64,000 nt of DNA. It comes from CAVVSQ01 sp963848825 (GTDB taxonomy: Bacteria; Planctomycetota; Planctomycetia; Gemmatales; Gemmataceae). Below, one piece after another: positions 11,315 through 22,387 of this stretch. Positions within the stretch are counted from its first letter, which is position 1. The number at the start of each line of letters is the position of its first letter. The DNA is taken from positions 434,001-498,000 of the forward strand of contig CAWKFA010000017.1 of assembly GCA_963848825.1 (NCBI GenBank), in the 5' to 3' direction. Position numbers and translations under genes: made by a program. Below the pieces are notes generated by a model. It was given only the letters and a program-made list of their open reading frames with translations. It was not told where the DNA came from and made no database searches.

Positions 11315-12496
11315 TTGTCACGCACGTCACGCCCTACATGCACCCAAACTCGGGCGGTCCGCCGGTGGTGGTGAACAGGCTCTGTCAAAAGATGGCCCAG
11401 CGCGGCTGGGAGGTCCGGGTCATCACCACGGACAGCATGGCGGACGGGGTCGAAGGTTGGCAGAAGCAATACGCGGAACATTATCCCCTGGAGGTGCATA
11501 AAGTCAGCAAATTGCGGGGGTATGCGTACAGCCCGACGCTGGCCGAGGCACTGAAAGCAGCGGCGGCACGGAGCGATTTGCTGCACCTGCATACGCTGTG
11601 GACGTATCCCACGCTGGCGGCAGCGCGAGCGTGCCGCAAGGCCGACGTGCCGTACGTGGTGATGCCGCACGGGATGCTGGACCCGCATTCGCTGGGGCGG
11701 AAGAAGCTGAAGAAATGGCTATACGGCAAGCTGCTGGAATGGCGCTGACGTGCGCGCGGCACAGGCGATGGTTTACACGCACGCGGAAGAGCGGCGGCTG
11801 GCTGAAGAAGCGGTGGCGGGACTGCCGGCGGGGCGAATCGTACCGTTCGGCGCGGATGAGCCGCCGGCGCTGGAGCGGTCGGTGCTGGCGGAGGGGTTTT
11901 TGCAAGCGCATGCGGAATTGCGCGGACGCAAGCTCGTCATATTTCTGGGGCGATTGCACCCAAAAAAGGGTCTGGACCTGCTGATCCCGGCATTCGCGGA
12001 AGTGCTGCGAGCTGAACCCGAGTCACGGTTGGTGCTGGCCGGCCCTGGCGACGCGGCGTACGTGCAATTTTTGCGGCAAATGATTAGCCAGCACGATATA
12101 ATTGACAAAGTAACTTTCACTGGCCCGCTGGCGCATGACAACAAATGGCAAGCGCTGGCGGCCGGCACCGTCTTCGTGCTGCCGTCCTACCAAGAAAACT
12201 TCGCCCTGACCGTGGTCGAGGCCTTGCGCTGGGCTTGCCGGTGGTGCTGAGCCAGCGCGTGAATATCTGGGAGGACGTAGTGCGGGCGGGAGCGGGCCTG
12301 CCGTGTGAGCTGTCGGCGTCGAGTGTAGCGAGTACTCTGGTGGCGCTATCTCGGCGATGCGCACCTACGGGATGCCGCCGCGGCACAAGGCAAAAGGCTT
12401 GTTGCCGAGCAATTTAACTGGGACCGCAGTGCCGACGCGATGGAGAAGGTCTACGAGGAAGTGGTGGCCGCGAAGGCCGTCAAACTCAAGAAGTGA
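11311..12496 (+). CDS. family 4 glycosyltransferase (frameshifted)
   Basis: ATG overlaps the previous stop by 4 bases. Joined from four segments (breaks near 11745, 12235, 12360). VTHVTPYMHPNSGGPPVVVN is the N-terminal GT4 loop. VMPHGMLDPHSLGRKKLKKW is typical of the WcaI/EpsF-like subgroup. KLVIFLGRLHPKKGLDLLI starts the donor lobe, and VLPSYQENFALTVVEAL carries the E-x7-E signature. The tail LVAEQFNWDRSADAMEKVYEE is a normal GT4 C-terminus. About 394 residues. Last of the three tightly packed GT4 genes and followed by an acetyltransferase. Confidence 0.8.
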
Positions 12497-12519
12497 CCGG
12501 GTCGTCCGCCAGGGAAGCC

Positions 12520-13115
12520 ATGACAACGCCTCGCCATCCCGTCGATCCGCTGGTAGCTCGCGTCACCAGTCCGTGGACAATTCGCGAGCGGCTGATGCGG
12601 CTGGCCTGGTACTGGGTGGAAGGCACGTTATTTCGCTTTAGCCCGAGGCCGTTTTACCGCTCGCGCAACTTATTGCTTCGTCTCTTTGGTGCTCGAGTGG
12701 ACTGGAGCTGTCGCATCCGGTCGACGGTCAAGACCGAGGTTCCCTGGCACCTTGAGATGGGCTCGCAGACGATCGTGGGGGATGACGTCATCCTCTATTG
12801 CCTGGGCCAGGTGACGATTGGGCGGCGGGTAACCATAAGCCAGCTCGGTCACCTGTGCGCGGGCACGCATGACTACACGCGGCATGATTTTCCTTTGCTG
12901 CGGCCGCCCATCAATATTGGCGACGACGTTTGGCTGGCAGCCGACGTCTTTGTGGCGCGGGCGTCACGATTGGCGCAGGGGCGGTGGTCGGCGCCCGGTC
13001 GAGCGTGTTCCAAGATTTACCCGCGTGGCAGATTTGCGTGGGCACGCCGGCCAGGCCGATCAAGGCGCGGGTCATGGCGGGTGAGGCCAAGGAAGTCGCG
13101 GTAGCTGTCAAGTAA
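12520..13115 (+). CDS. WcaF-like left-handed beta-helix O-acetyltransferase (frameshifted)
   Basis: About 198 residues. After a basic N-terminus (LLRLFGARVDWSCRIRSTVK), hexapeptide repeats begin: VGDDVILYCLGQVTIGRRV, then LCAGTHDYTRHDFPL, which holds the catalytic-type His of colanic-acid/galactoside acetyltransferases, then INIGDDVWLAADVFV. A break near 12955 leads to GVTIGAGAVVGARSSVFQDL and CVGTPARPIKAR, the usual LbH ending. Predicted to O-acetylate an EPS sugar with acetyl-CoA. ATG 12520 is 24 bases after the previous stop. Confidence 0.82.
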
Positions 13116-13142
13116 CGAACGATCAGCTTCTCGAGAATCATC

Positions 13143-16100
13143 ATGAATCAGGGTAGATTTCGCTGGAAACCCATCCTTCTCCTGGCGGTGGGTTTTGCGG
13201 TTTTTGGTAGCGGCTGGTATCTGCTTCATCGATTCCAGATGCAATCACTCCATGTTCGCTACCGTGAACAGGCGGCGCGGGCGGAGGAAACAGGCAATCC
13301 CGATCGCGCTGTCCGGTTTTTGCGGCAATATCTCCTGGTGAAGGGCGATGACACGGATGCGCGGGCGCGGTTCGCCGTCTTGGTCGAGAAGATGTGCCGA
13401 GCCAGAAAACATTATTTGACGCTCTCGGGAATCTATGAGCGTGTCTTGCGGGAAGACGAATCACGACAGGATATTCGCCTGGCGCGGCGAAGCTCAACAG
13501 CCTTTTTCGTCGAACTGACGAGGCAATCAAACACCTGGGTGTCCTTCAGAAAGCGGGGTCGAACGATGCGGACGTGTTCATTCTGATGGGGGATTGCTTG
13601 AGGGTGAAGAAGGAATTGGACAAAGCTAAACAACAAAAACAATGGGAAGAAGCTGCAAAAAACTATCGCGAAGGTATTAAGCTGGCGCCGCACAAACTTG
13701 AAGCCTACGATCGCCTGGCTCAGCTCCTGAGGAATGACCAAAAGAAACCGGGAGCGGCGAACCAAGTCTTGGAAGAAATGATTCAGGCCAACGACAAAGA
13801 TCCGCGGGCGTTTTTAATCCGGGCGGCATTTCGCCAGAGCGGATTCGATCAAGTCATTAATAACTGGCCGGCCCTGGCCGCGCGGGTGTTCGGCATTTTT
13901 GGCTCGCCGGCCAATAGCCGGACTTTATTTCCGATGACCGAGTTGCTCTTTCCGAAAAGCGAGCGAGATCTTTTTGGGGCCAACCAAGATTTGGTGGCGG
14001 CGGGAGCACTGGCACCGGATGACATCAATGTGATGCTGGCGTCCTCGTATCAAGAAATCCTGGTGGCACGCGAAAGAGGCCAGGCCGACCCTAAGGCTCA
14101 TTTCGAAAAGGCCCGCGCCACGTTGTTGCGAGCGCAGGCGCTTTATCCGGACGAGAAAAGGCTATTGCCCCAACTCGCCGCGTTGGAACTGGCTGGCGGG
14201 AGGCGAAAAGAGGCACTCGATTACTTGCGTGCCGCGCAGAAGAAAGCCCTTGGGGCCGAGCGGGCCTACTTGCTTGAGAACATAACCAACCTGTTGATCG
14301 ACGACAACAATCTGGACGAGGCGAAAGAAATCCTCGACCAGATGAAGAAAGGTCGGGTGCCGGAGTCCAAGCTGGATTTTTTAAGCACAAAATCAAGACG
14401 CGGGAAGGAAAATGGTATGAAGCGGCTGAATTACTGGAAAAGGCCCGTCCCTTACTGGTCGATAACCCTGAACTCGTGCTGCAGGCGGATCTTCTGCTGG
14501 GCCTGTGCTTTGAACAATTGGGAAATTCGGACCAGCAATTGACGATTTATCAGCGGGCGCGAAAGCTCGCCGTTCAATCCGGAGCCGCGCTTTGGCTTGA
14601 TAAACGCATTGTTGAACTTGGGCCGGTTGGATGAGGCCATTGAAGAATGCCAGGGGTTGAGACAGTTACCGCTGGCGCCACTCAGTGGCGAGATACTCTA
14701 TGCCCGCCTTCTGATCTTGAAGAACCTGAGTTTGCCGTCCATGGAAAGTCGGCAATGGAACGACGTGATCAAAATCCTTGAACCCCTTCGCAAAGCAAAT
14801 CCGAACGTGTTGGAAGTCGACGTCCTTCTCGCGGAGGTGCGCGTGGGGCAAGGGAAATTTGAAGAAGCCCAGGAAATCCTGGAAAAAGCCAAGGAAAAAG
14901 CGCCTCAGGACGTTGAGCCCTGGATCGCTTTGGCGGCCGTCGCCGGTCGCGAAGGAAAGGTTGCGGGTGCGTTAAAGATTTTGGACTCGGCCGGGAGTAA
15001 ATTTGGAGATCTGGCGGAACTGCGCCAGGCCAGGCTTCGTTTTCTCCCTGTCAAAAAGGAGGAAGCTCTGGTGTTTCTCCGGCCGCTTGCCGACGGCCTT
15101 GACCGTTTTAGTCGACCAGGTCAAACGAGATTGCTACCAGGTCTCGCCGACGCCTTCGAGCGTGCGGGCGACATGAAAAAAGCGGAGGAATGCTGGCAAA
15201 GACTGGGGAGCCTCGAAAAAAATCGCCTCAAGGTGCATCTGGCGATTTTTGATTTTTATCTGCGGCAGGAAAACCTGGATGGCATGGCCAAGACATTGGA
15301 GGCAATTGAAGCCTTAGAAAGCAAAAGTGGGCCCCTGGGACATTATGGGCACGCTCAGGTACTTATTTTCCGCGCCAGCCGTGGAGAGAAAGGTTTGACC
15401 GAGAGTGCACGCGACCATTTGAACGTTGCCCGGACGAAGCGACCAAGGTGGGCGCGTATTCCCGAAAGCCTGGCGACCCTCGCCGAGATGGATGGCAATG
15501 GGGAGTTAGCCGTCGAGCACCTGCGCGAAGCTGTGGCCTTGGGAAGCCGGCAGCTACATGTCGTTCGTGCGTTGGTTATGAAGCTGATGGAAAGGCGGCA
15601 ATACGGCGAAGCCGACAATGCCTTGCGCAAGCTGCAAGAAGCCGGCCCAATTTCCAATTATTTGCAAAAGCTTGCCGCCGAGGTGTCCGTTTTCAATCAA
15701 AACATGGACAGGGCCACCTATTTGGCGGAACTCGCCGTTTCGGGGCACGCCAAAGACTACCAGGATTACCTGTGGCATGGCCAGATTCTCGGCGTGATGG
15801 GGAAGTACAAGGAAGCGGAAGAATCATTGCGCGAAGCGATCAAGCAAGCGGGAGAGGATATTGGTCCCTGGATAGTACTGGTGCAGCTCCAATCTTCAAG
15901 CGGTGACTCCAAGAAGGCAGCGGCAGTTATCGAAGAGATGAAGGCAAAAGTTTCGCCTTCGAAATTATCGTTTGCCTTGGGCCAGTGCTACCAGGCGGTG
16001 GGAGACAGGGACAAAGCTGAAAAAGCATTCCAGGAAGCTTTGAGCTTGAAGCCGGACGACCTGGTTACCTTGCAAAGTTTCGTGAAATTCTATCTCAATA

Positions 16101-17537
16101 ATGGCAAACCAAAGGACGCTGAACCTTACTTACGCCAGGTTCTCGATGCCAAAATGAAGGCCTCCCCCGAACAAAAGATCTGGGCGCGTCGTAGTCTCGC
16201 GCTGGCGCATTGGTTTTCAAGCCCGGGCAGATAAACATGGCCAGGCGATGGAGCTAATCGAAGAAAACATCAGCCTCAAAACGAATCCGTCACGCGTAGA
16301 CGATCAGATGGTTAAGGGAATTCTCTTGGCCGCCAAAGCGGAGGGACGGGGACAGGCCATCAAAACGCTCGAGCAGGCTTTCAAGACGAGACAGCCCACG
16401 CCCGACCAGTTGTTTATTTTGGCCAACCTTTACAACGCCGAAGGCGACTGGCCCAAAGCCCGGGACGCCATGATAAAACTCCTGAGCGCGAACGCCAAGC
16501 ACGAAAAATATCATGATTATTTGGCCGCTTTTATTGGCAATCTTTTAAATCACGATGAAATGAACGAGGCGGAGCTCTGGCTCAATCGGTTGGTTGAGCT
16601 GAAAACGCATTCGTTCGCCACGGTGGATCGCTTTGCCCGGCTGCAAGCCAAAAAGAACAAAAGTGGCGAGATTGTCGCTGCGGTCAAAGCCTATCTCGAA
16701 GACAAGGAATCGAGACCGGCCAATGCGGCCGTTCGCTTTTCACTTGCTTCTCGCTTACTCTCCGATGTGGTGAAGACAAATCCCCTCCTCAAGGATGTAA
16801 TCTTGCTCGAAGGTGAAAAAGTCCTTTTGTCCTGCGTCGACCAAACCGGGAAAAAAGAAAGTCTATTGGACCTGGCGAGCTTTTTGGCTAATTGTCAAGA
16901 ACTGAATAAAGCGCTGGACTATTGCGAGAATGCCCTCAAGGACCTACCCCCACAACAAGTTATTGCTGTCGCGGTAAGCGCCGTGGCTGGCAACGCGGCA
17001 AGCCTAAAGCAAGTCCAGCGTGTTGAATCCTGGGTCAGCGCCGCGCGGCAGCAGACGAAGGCCGATCCCGTGGAATGGGACGCTTTCTTGGCGGTCCTCA
17101 AGGAACGTCAAGCAAACTATCGAGAAGCGGAGGTTTTGTATCGAAAGGTGCTGGGACGCGACCCCAATAATCTAGTTGCCCTCAACAATTTGGCGTTCCT
17201 TCTGGGCCTCGAAGGGCAAGGGCCAGAGGCGTACGCCCTGATTCAAAAAGCCATCGATAGGGTGGGACCGGTCGGAGAACTCCTGGATTCCCGAGCTGTG
17301 ATCCTGGGTGCCCAGGGAAAGCTCCTCGAAGCCGAACGGGACCTTCGCGAGAGCCTCGTGCAAGAGAAATCCGCGTACCGCCTATTTCACCTGGTCCAGG
17401 TGCAAAAGTCTGCTGGAAAAACCAAGGAATCGCTGCAGAATCTGCGTGAAGTTGTCCGTTTGGGGCTGAGTGATGATATTCTGCACCCGCTGGAACGGGA
17501 AAAGTACCACGACTTGGTAATGAGCATGAAGAAGTGA
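13143..17537 (+). CDS. large membrane-anchored TPR protein of the EPS/PEP-CTERM type (frameshifted)
   Basis: About 1464 residues, with breaks near 13490, 14385, 14590 and 16215. One N-terminal membrane segment (ILLLAVGFAVFGSGWYLL, residues about 11-28) precedes an almost uninterrupted run of helical repeats, many clearly TPR (GNPDRAVRFLRQYLLVKGDD; VGDRDKAEKAFQEALSLKPD; NNLVALNNLAFLLGLEGQ). Such giant TPR proteins occur next to polysaccharide-export genes in PEP-CTERM/exosortase loci (PrsT-like), where they probably scaffold the export complex. Here the export lipoprotein follows at 17716. Function is inference from context and architecture. Confidence 0.75.
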
Positions 17538-17715
17538 GCCATCGTGGCAGAACCGGTGAAAAGTTAGGCAGCTTAGGTGAAAGACGTTGACTTTTAGCGA
17601 TTTTCCACAAATTCGGAGTATAACGGTTCAATCGAAGAAACGGAAAAAGCCGATAATAAGCCCGAGTAGGCATGTCGCCTCCCAAGCACACAATGCTTTT
17701 CCTCGGGGAATTGCT

Positions 17716-18753
17716 ATGCGACGCGCGTTGAAATGCCGGCTTTACTTGGTAGTCGTCGTGGGCACTTTTTTTGCCGCCGCGGGTTGCCATCATTTCTCCG
17801 CACCCGAACTACCGCCTGACGTGCCTCGCGAGAACAACAAGATTTCCATGGGGGATTACATAATCAATCCGCCGGACGTGCTCGTGATCGATCTGATCCG
17901 GGCTGTGCCGCTTCCGCCCTATAAAGTCAAACCTCAAGATTTGCTCTTCATCCAGGTCAATGGCACTCCTCCCGAGGATCCTATTAAAGGGGTGTTTCGT
18001 GTAGAACCGGAGGGATTTGTTCGCCTGGGTCCGGCTTATGGCTCCGTTCCTGTCGCCGACCAGACGATTGACCAGGCCATCAAGAGCATCGAAGTTTACC
18101 TAAAGACCACGCTTAAGGATCCCCGGGTATCGGTCTCCTTGGAGGAAACCCGTGGCATTCAGTTGATTCGTGGAGAACATCTCGTCCGGCCAGATGGGAC
18201 GGTCAACCTCGGTTTTTACGGCAGGGTGCCGGTCGCGGGGATGACTCAGGAATTGGCCAAGGCCGCCATTGAAGAGCACTTGGCGCAGTTTTTCTTGAAG
18301 CCGTCCATATCGATCGATATCGGTGGCTTCAACAGCAGCGTCTACTACATCATCTTCGATGGAGGTGGTATCGGGGAGCAGGTAATCCGCATGCCTTACA
18401 CCGGCAGTGAGACGGTCTTGGACGCGATCGGCCTGGTATACGGCTTACCTGCGGTGGCGTCGAAGAGCCGTGTGTGGGTAGCTCGGCCGGCCGAAGGATG
18501 CCCGAAAGACGAGATTTTACCGATCGACTGGAAGGCGATAACGCAACGCGGCCGGTCCGCCACAAATTACCAGCTCTTTCCCGGAGACCGGATTTATGTC
18601 GCGGCGCAGCCGATTATCCGGGTCGATACCGTACTCGCCAGGTATTTCACGCCTGTCGAACGGATCTTCGGTGTGGTACTATTGGGGAGCGAAACCGTTA
18701 CGAGCATCCACAACGTCGGCCAAAACACCGGAACAGGGGCGATTGTTCCTTAA
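17716..18753 (+). CDS. Wza-type polysaccharide export lipoprotein
   Basis: An intact 345-residue outer-membrane exporter. A signal peptide ends in the lipobox AAGC (residues about 16-19, LVVVVGTFFAAAGC). The Poly_export domain is seen twice: PPYKVKPQDLLFIQVNG and GVFRVEPEGFVRLGPAYGSV, then LIRGEHLVRPDGTVNLGFYG. SLBB-like parts follow (AKAAIEEHLAQFF; SVYYIIFDGGGIGEQVIRM). LFPGDRIYVAAQPI near the end is typical. ATG 17716 is chosen because it opens the signal peptide and follows a GGGG purine stretch about 8 bases upstream; the frame is open to 17587 but without a leader. It forms the outer-membrane exit channel for the polysaccharide made by the upstream genes. Confidence 0.9.
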   Translation: MRRALKCRLYLVVVVGTFFAAAGCHHFSAPELPPDVPRENNKISMGDYIINPPDVLVIDLIRAVPLPPYKVKPQDLLFIQVNGTPPEDPIKGVFRVEPEGFVRLGPAYGSVPVADQTIDQAIKSIEVYLKTTLKDPRVSVSLEETRGIQLIRGEHLVRPDGTVNLGFYGRVPVAGMTQELAKAAIEEHLAQFFLKPSISIDIGGFNSSVYYIIFDGGGIGEQVIRMPYTGSETVLDAIGLVYGLPAVASKSRVWVARPAEGCPKDEILPIDWKAITQRGRSATNYQLFPGDRIYVAAQPIIRVDTVLARYFTPVERIFGVVLLGSETVTSIHNVGQNTGTGAIVP

Positions 18754-18852
18754 CAGCCCCCGAAGGACGTGATACGGACTCTTGGAACAATGAGCCAAAC
18801 CCGCATTGCGGCAGGTAGAGAAGACTGCATCTGGAGTTAAGTGGGGTCAGCC

Positions 18853-19317
18853 ATGAAGATTTTTGCCCGCCTGACAGCAGGATTTTTCGCGTGGCTATTT
18901 ATTGCCGCGGTAAGCTACGCCCAGTTCCCTGGCCCCGGTGGCGGTCAATTCGGCGGAGGGCAATTCTCCAGGCCCACGGTGAGCCCTTATCTGAACCTAC
19001 TCAATGGCGGTAATCCCGCACTCAATTATTACGGCCTGGTCCGCCCTCAATTTGCCTATGATCGAGCCTTTCAAACTCTGGGCGCCAATGTGAACTCTTT
19101 GGGTGCTAACGTCAACTCTCTGGAGGCGGCAAATCAGGCTCCCCAGACAGGACATCGCTCGTCGTTCATGACCCACAACCAGTACTTCATGAATAATGGG
19201 TCTGGCAAGGCAGCCGGTGGCCAAACCGGTGCGCGTCCCGGGGGGCAGGCGACGCAGCAGGGGGCGCAGCAAGGATCGCAGCAACGGGCTCCCTCAACTT
19301 CCCCTGCCGGTCGTTAG
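18853..19317 (+). CDS. small secreted Gly/Gln-rich protein
   Basis: 154 residues. ATG 18853 gives a clear signal peptide (LTAGFFAWLFIAAVSYAQ), then a Gly/Phe/Gln-rich linker and a C-terminal tail dominated by Gly, Gln and Ala. The middle contains a duplicated GANVNSLGANVNSL unit. No enzyme motif is visible. It is placed between the export lipoprotein and gmd, so it may be an exported structural component of the matrix. I do not recognise the family. Confidence 0.6.
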   Translation: MKIFARLTAGFFAWLFIAAVSYAQFPGPGGGQFGGGQFSRPTVSPYLNLLNGGNPALNYYGLVRPQFAYDRAFQTLGANVNSLGANVNSLEAANQAPQTGHRSSFMTHNQYFMNNGSGKAAGGQTGARPGGQATQQGAQQGSQQRAPSTSPAGR

Positions 19318-19339
19318 AAACCGCGACGCTCCAGCATCG

Positions 19340-20383
19340 TTATTTCCCGGTGACGGACGCCGAATTCCCGCCCGCCAGGTTTCGTTCCGCCAATACCTTT
19401 TCGCGCTCGGCAATTTTATGGTCGTGATCGACCATGAGACGGACCAAGGATTTGAAGTCTACCTTCGGCTGCCAACCCAAAACCGAGCGGGCCTTTGAAG
19501 CATCGCCGTGCAACAAGTCCACTTCGGCGGGACGAAAATAGCGCGGGTCGATGGCCACATGTTCGCGCCAGTCCAGGTCAAGTAAGCTGAAGGTTTCCTC
19601 CACGAATTCCTGAACTGAATGAGCCTCACCCGTCGCGATTACAAAATCGTCGGCGACTTCTGCTTGCATCATAAGCCACATCGCCTCCACATAATCGCCA
19701 GCGTATCCCCAGTCGCGGCGCGCTTCCAGGTTGCCTAAATAAAGTTTGGACTGAAGGCCAAGCTTGATGCGCGTGGCGGCCCGGGTGATTTTGCGGGTGA
19801 CAAAGGTCTCGCCGCGCCTCTCGGATTCATGGTTGAACAGGATGCCGTTGCAGGCGAATAGGCCGTAGGATTCGCGGTAATTAACGGTTATGTAATAAGC
19901 ATAGGCCTTCGCACACGCGTAAGGCGACCGGGGGTAAAACGGAGTTTTTTCCGTTTGCGGCGTTTCTATCACTTTGCCATATAGTTCCGACGAGGAGGCT
20001 TGATAAAACTTCGGTTTGATACCTACCTCGCGAATCGCCTCCAAAATGCGAATGGCCCCGAGCGCCGTGATTTCGGCGGTGTATTCGGGAATGTCGAAGC
20101 TTACACGAACGTGCGACTGAGCACCCAGGTTATAAATCTCATCCGGCTCAACGGTGCGCAGGATCTTGTTAAGCGAACTGCTGTCGTTTAGGTCGCCAAA
20201 AAAGAGCTTGAGCTTGGCGGAGTGTTCGTGGGGGTCCTGGTACAGGTGGTCAATTCGGTCGGTATTGAACGAGGAGGACCTTCGGATGACTCCGAAAACG
20301 TCATACCCCTTTTTTAGAAGTAAATCCGCGAGAAAGGAGCCATCTTGCCCGGTTATTCCGGTTATCAAAGCACGCTTGGCCAT
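19340..20383 (-). CDS. gmd: GDP-mannose 4,6-dehydratase
   Basis: An intact 347-residue extended-SDR enzyme that converts GDP-D-mannose to GDP-4-keto-6-deoxy-D-mannose, first committed step to GDP-L-fucose and related sugars. Seen: NADP-binding GITGQDGSFLAD (residues 9-20), NLGAQSHVRVSFDIPEYTA, active-site YACAK (Y155, K159) and the family hallmark CNGILFNHESERRGETFVTR. Length matches the family. It is on the opposite strand to the EPS genes, convergent with the small secreted protein, and pairs functionally with the epimerase at 21435. Confidence 0.96.
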   Translation of the reverse strand: MAKRALITGITGQDGSFLADLLLKKGYDVFGVIRRSSSFNTDRIDHLYQDPHEHSAKLKLFFGDLNDSSSLNKILRTVEPDEIYNLGAQSHVRVSFDIPEYTAEITALGAIRILEAIREVGIKPKFYQASSSELYGKVIETPQTEKTPFYPRSPYACAKAYAYYITVNYRESYGLFACNGILFNHESERRGETFVTRKITRAATRIKLGLQSKLYLGNLEARRDWGYAGDYVEAMWLMMQAEVADDFVIATGEAHSVQEFVEETFSLLDLDWREHVAIDPRYFRPAEVDLLHGDASKARSVLGWQPKVDFKSLVRLMVDHDHKIAEREKVLAERNLAGGNSASVTGK

Positions 20384-21074
20384 TGGAAAAAGATCCCTTC
20401 GCGTTTGAACCTCGAAAAACCCATCGCCAGGTAAGCCGGCGTGCTCGGGCGTCGGTGGGTTATTTTAGGTAAGAGGCCAAGTCAGGCGAGGGATGAAATT
20501 AGGAAGACTTTTACGTTCTTCCGGCTTCTTAATGGGTAACGGAGGATTCCCAGGGATTCTGAGGGGTCGCTTGATCGCCAGTCCGAAGGAAATCGGCAGG
20601 GGTGGGGCGTGCGTCATGCCTTCAAAAACCCTGTCTTTTATGCAACCCAACGACATCCCCGAAGCCTTTTTCCTCCAAGGGCGTTATTTGCCGACTCGCC
20701 ATTGAGAGCCAGAGGCCGCCCTGGACGAAGCGCTCGTGTCCCAAGCGAGCACACAGGGACGGCTTCGTCCGCAAGCTGTTGACAGGTAATACCTTAACCA
20801 CTGTTTTTTTCCGTGTCTCACGGAACGGTGAGACACGGAAAGCCCTGCCTTCCATGGAACAAACCAACGCGCTTGCCCTTCAATTTCGCCGCGGTCCAGG
20901 GGCAGGCGTGGACGGTTTTCTTTTCCGCGGGTTTCAGCGGATTTAGGTAAAGGTTCCCATGATTCTCACCCACAGGAAAGTCGGATGAACCGACTTTTAG
21001 ATATGCAAATACGAGCTGTGTTAAAGTGTTATAGACGGGCAAGATGAGTGAGGTGAATTGTCTGAACAAAACCT
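20384..21074. other. intergenic region with three hairpins, no convincing gene
   Basis: No frame here looks coding. It holds three perfect inverted repeats: 20723-20731 with 20762-20770, enclosing a 5-bp inner hairpin at 20732-20736/20746-20750; 20811-20821 with 20828-20838 (11 bp, extendable by two T-A pairs); and 20977-20984 with 20990-20997 followed by T. A TTGACA box sits at 20779-20784. The region could encode a structured RNA transcribed rightward and terminated at about 20998, or simply the gmd promoter region on the left side. Confidence 0.4.
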
Positions 21075-21287
21075 TCAAGTCCTGTTCCACCTCACGGAAA
21101 AGCCGCCTTCCTGGCTAACGACGGTTGGCGAGTCGTAACCCTTTTTCATCAGCCATGTTGCGATAGCAGCGGCTTCCGTCTCCGTGAGTCCGTTCGCGCA
21201 GGCAACGACTTGTTGTTCTAGCAGTGGATAAGGTCTTACTCGTGCCTTTAATGTTGCGTGCGGTGTTGCCAAAAATGATGACGCCAT
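21075..21287 (-). CDS. small hypothetical protein
   Basis: 70 residues from ATG 21287, preceded by GAAGGA at a spacing that fits a ribosome-binding site. The sequence begins MASSFLATPHATLKARV. It contains a helical segment LTETEAAAIATWLMKKGYD and ends in a beta-like VVSQEGGFSVRWNRT. The open frame extends further upstream to 21440 but overlaps the start of the epimerase gene on the other strand, so the short form is preferred. Family not recognised. Confidence 0.45.
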   Translation of the reverse strand: MASSFLATPHATLKARVRPYPLLEQQVVACANGLTETEAAAIATWLMKKGYDSPTVVSQEGGFSVRWNRT

Positions 21288-21434
21288 GGTGGTTCCTTCG
21301 CGATGGACGAAGCACTTCCTATAACCAAGCATAGCACGCAAAAACGCCTCAGGCGTCAACTCGGCCAGTAAAAACCATAAATACTTGATTTTTTGAAGTG
21401 CAAATACAATAAAGTGGCGATTCAAGAGGCAAGA

Positions 21435-22376
21435 ATGCACCCTTTCCCTTATAAGCGTCTCGTGGTCACCGGTGGCGGCGGTTTCTTAGGTCGACATTTG
21501 GTCGCCAAGTTACGAGCACACCCCGGCCTGGAAATCACGGTGCCTCGAAGCAAGGACTACAACCTTGTCGATGGGAGGCAGGTTTGCCGGCTGTTCGAGG
21601 AAAAAAAGCCGGAGATGGTGATTCATCTAGCTGCTGTCGTGGGGGGCATTGGCCACAACCAAGAAAATCCGGGTCGCTTCTTTTATGAAAACTTGATGAT
21701 GGGCACCCAGCTCATCGAGCAAGCACGCCTGTTTGGTGTACAAAAGTTCGTGGCCGTAGGGACCGTGTGTGCCTATCCGAAGTTTACCCAAACACCCTTC
21801 AAAGAAGATGATCTCTGGAATGGCTACCCCGAGGAGACCAACGCACCATACGGCCTGGCGAAAAAAATGATGCTGGTGCAACTCCAGGCTTATCGGACGC
21901 AATACGGCTTCAATGGCATCTACCTCCTTCCCGCCAACCTCTACGGACCGGAAGACAATTTCGATCTCCACAGCTCGCATGTCATACCGGCCCTCATTCG
22001 AAAATGCGTGACAGCTCGGCGGCAAGGGAGCCCCTTCATGGAGGTTTGGGGAAGCGGCAAGGTTTCCCGGGAGTTCTTGTACGTCGATGACTGCGCCGAG
22101 GGCATCCTGCGGGCCGCCGCTCAATACAACGAACCGGCGCCGATTAACCTGGGCACAGGGCAGGAAATTACAATTCGCGATCTCGTGGACACCATCACAC
22201 GGCTAACCGGTTTCAGCGGAGATGTTCGGTGGCTAGCGGATAAGCCCGACGGGCAACCTCGGGCACGGCTGGACACGACGCGGGCGTACGAAAAATTTGG
22301 CTTCCGCGCTGCGACCCCCCTTATCGAAGGGTTGAAAACGACCGTATCGTGGTATGAGGCCAACAGCAAAGATTGA
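21435..22376 (+). CDS. fcl: GDP-L-fucose synthase-type NAD-dependent epimerase/reductase
   Basis: 313 residues, intact. VTGGGGFLGRHLVAKL is the nucleotide-binding loop. HLAAVVGGIGHNQENPGRF and VAVGTVCAYPKFTQTPF follow the GDP-fucose synthase pattern. Catalytic YGLAK lies in APYGLAKKMMLVQLQ, with VWGSGKVSREFLYVDDCAEG downstream. The product completes GDP-L-fucose (or a related 6-deoxyhexose) from the Gmd product. ATG 21435 follows AAGAGGCAAGA. A TACAAT box at 21405-21410 with TTGATT only 14 bases upstream is a weak promoter candidate. Closely followed by the cupin gene (11 bases). Confidence 0.85.
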   Translation: MHPFPYKRLVVTGGGGFLGRHLVAKLRAHPGLEITVPRSKDYNLVDGRQVCRLFEEKKPEMVIHLAAVVGGIGHNQENPGRFFYENLMMGTQLIEQARLFGVQKFVAVGTVCAYPKFTQTPFKEDDLWNGYPEETNAPYGLAKKMMLVQLQAYRTQYGFNGIYLLPANLYGPEDNFDLHSSHVIPALIRKCVTARRQGSPFMEVWGSGKVSREFLYVDDCAEGILRAAAQYNEPAPINLGTGQEITIRDLVDTITRLTGFSGDVRWLADKPDGQPRARLDTTRAYEKFGFRAATPLIEGLKTTVSWYEANSKD

Positions 22377-22387
22377 TCGAGTGACCC

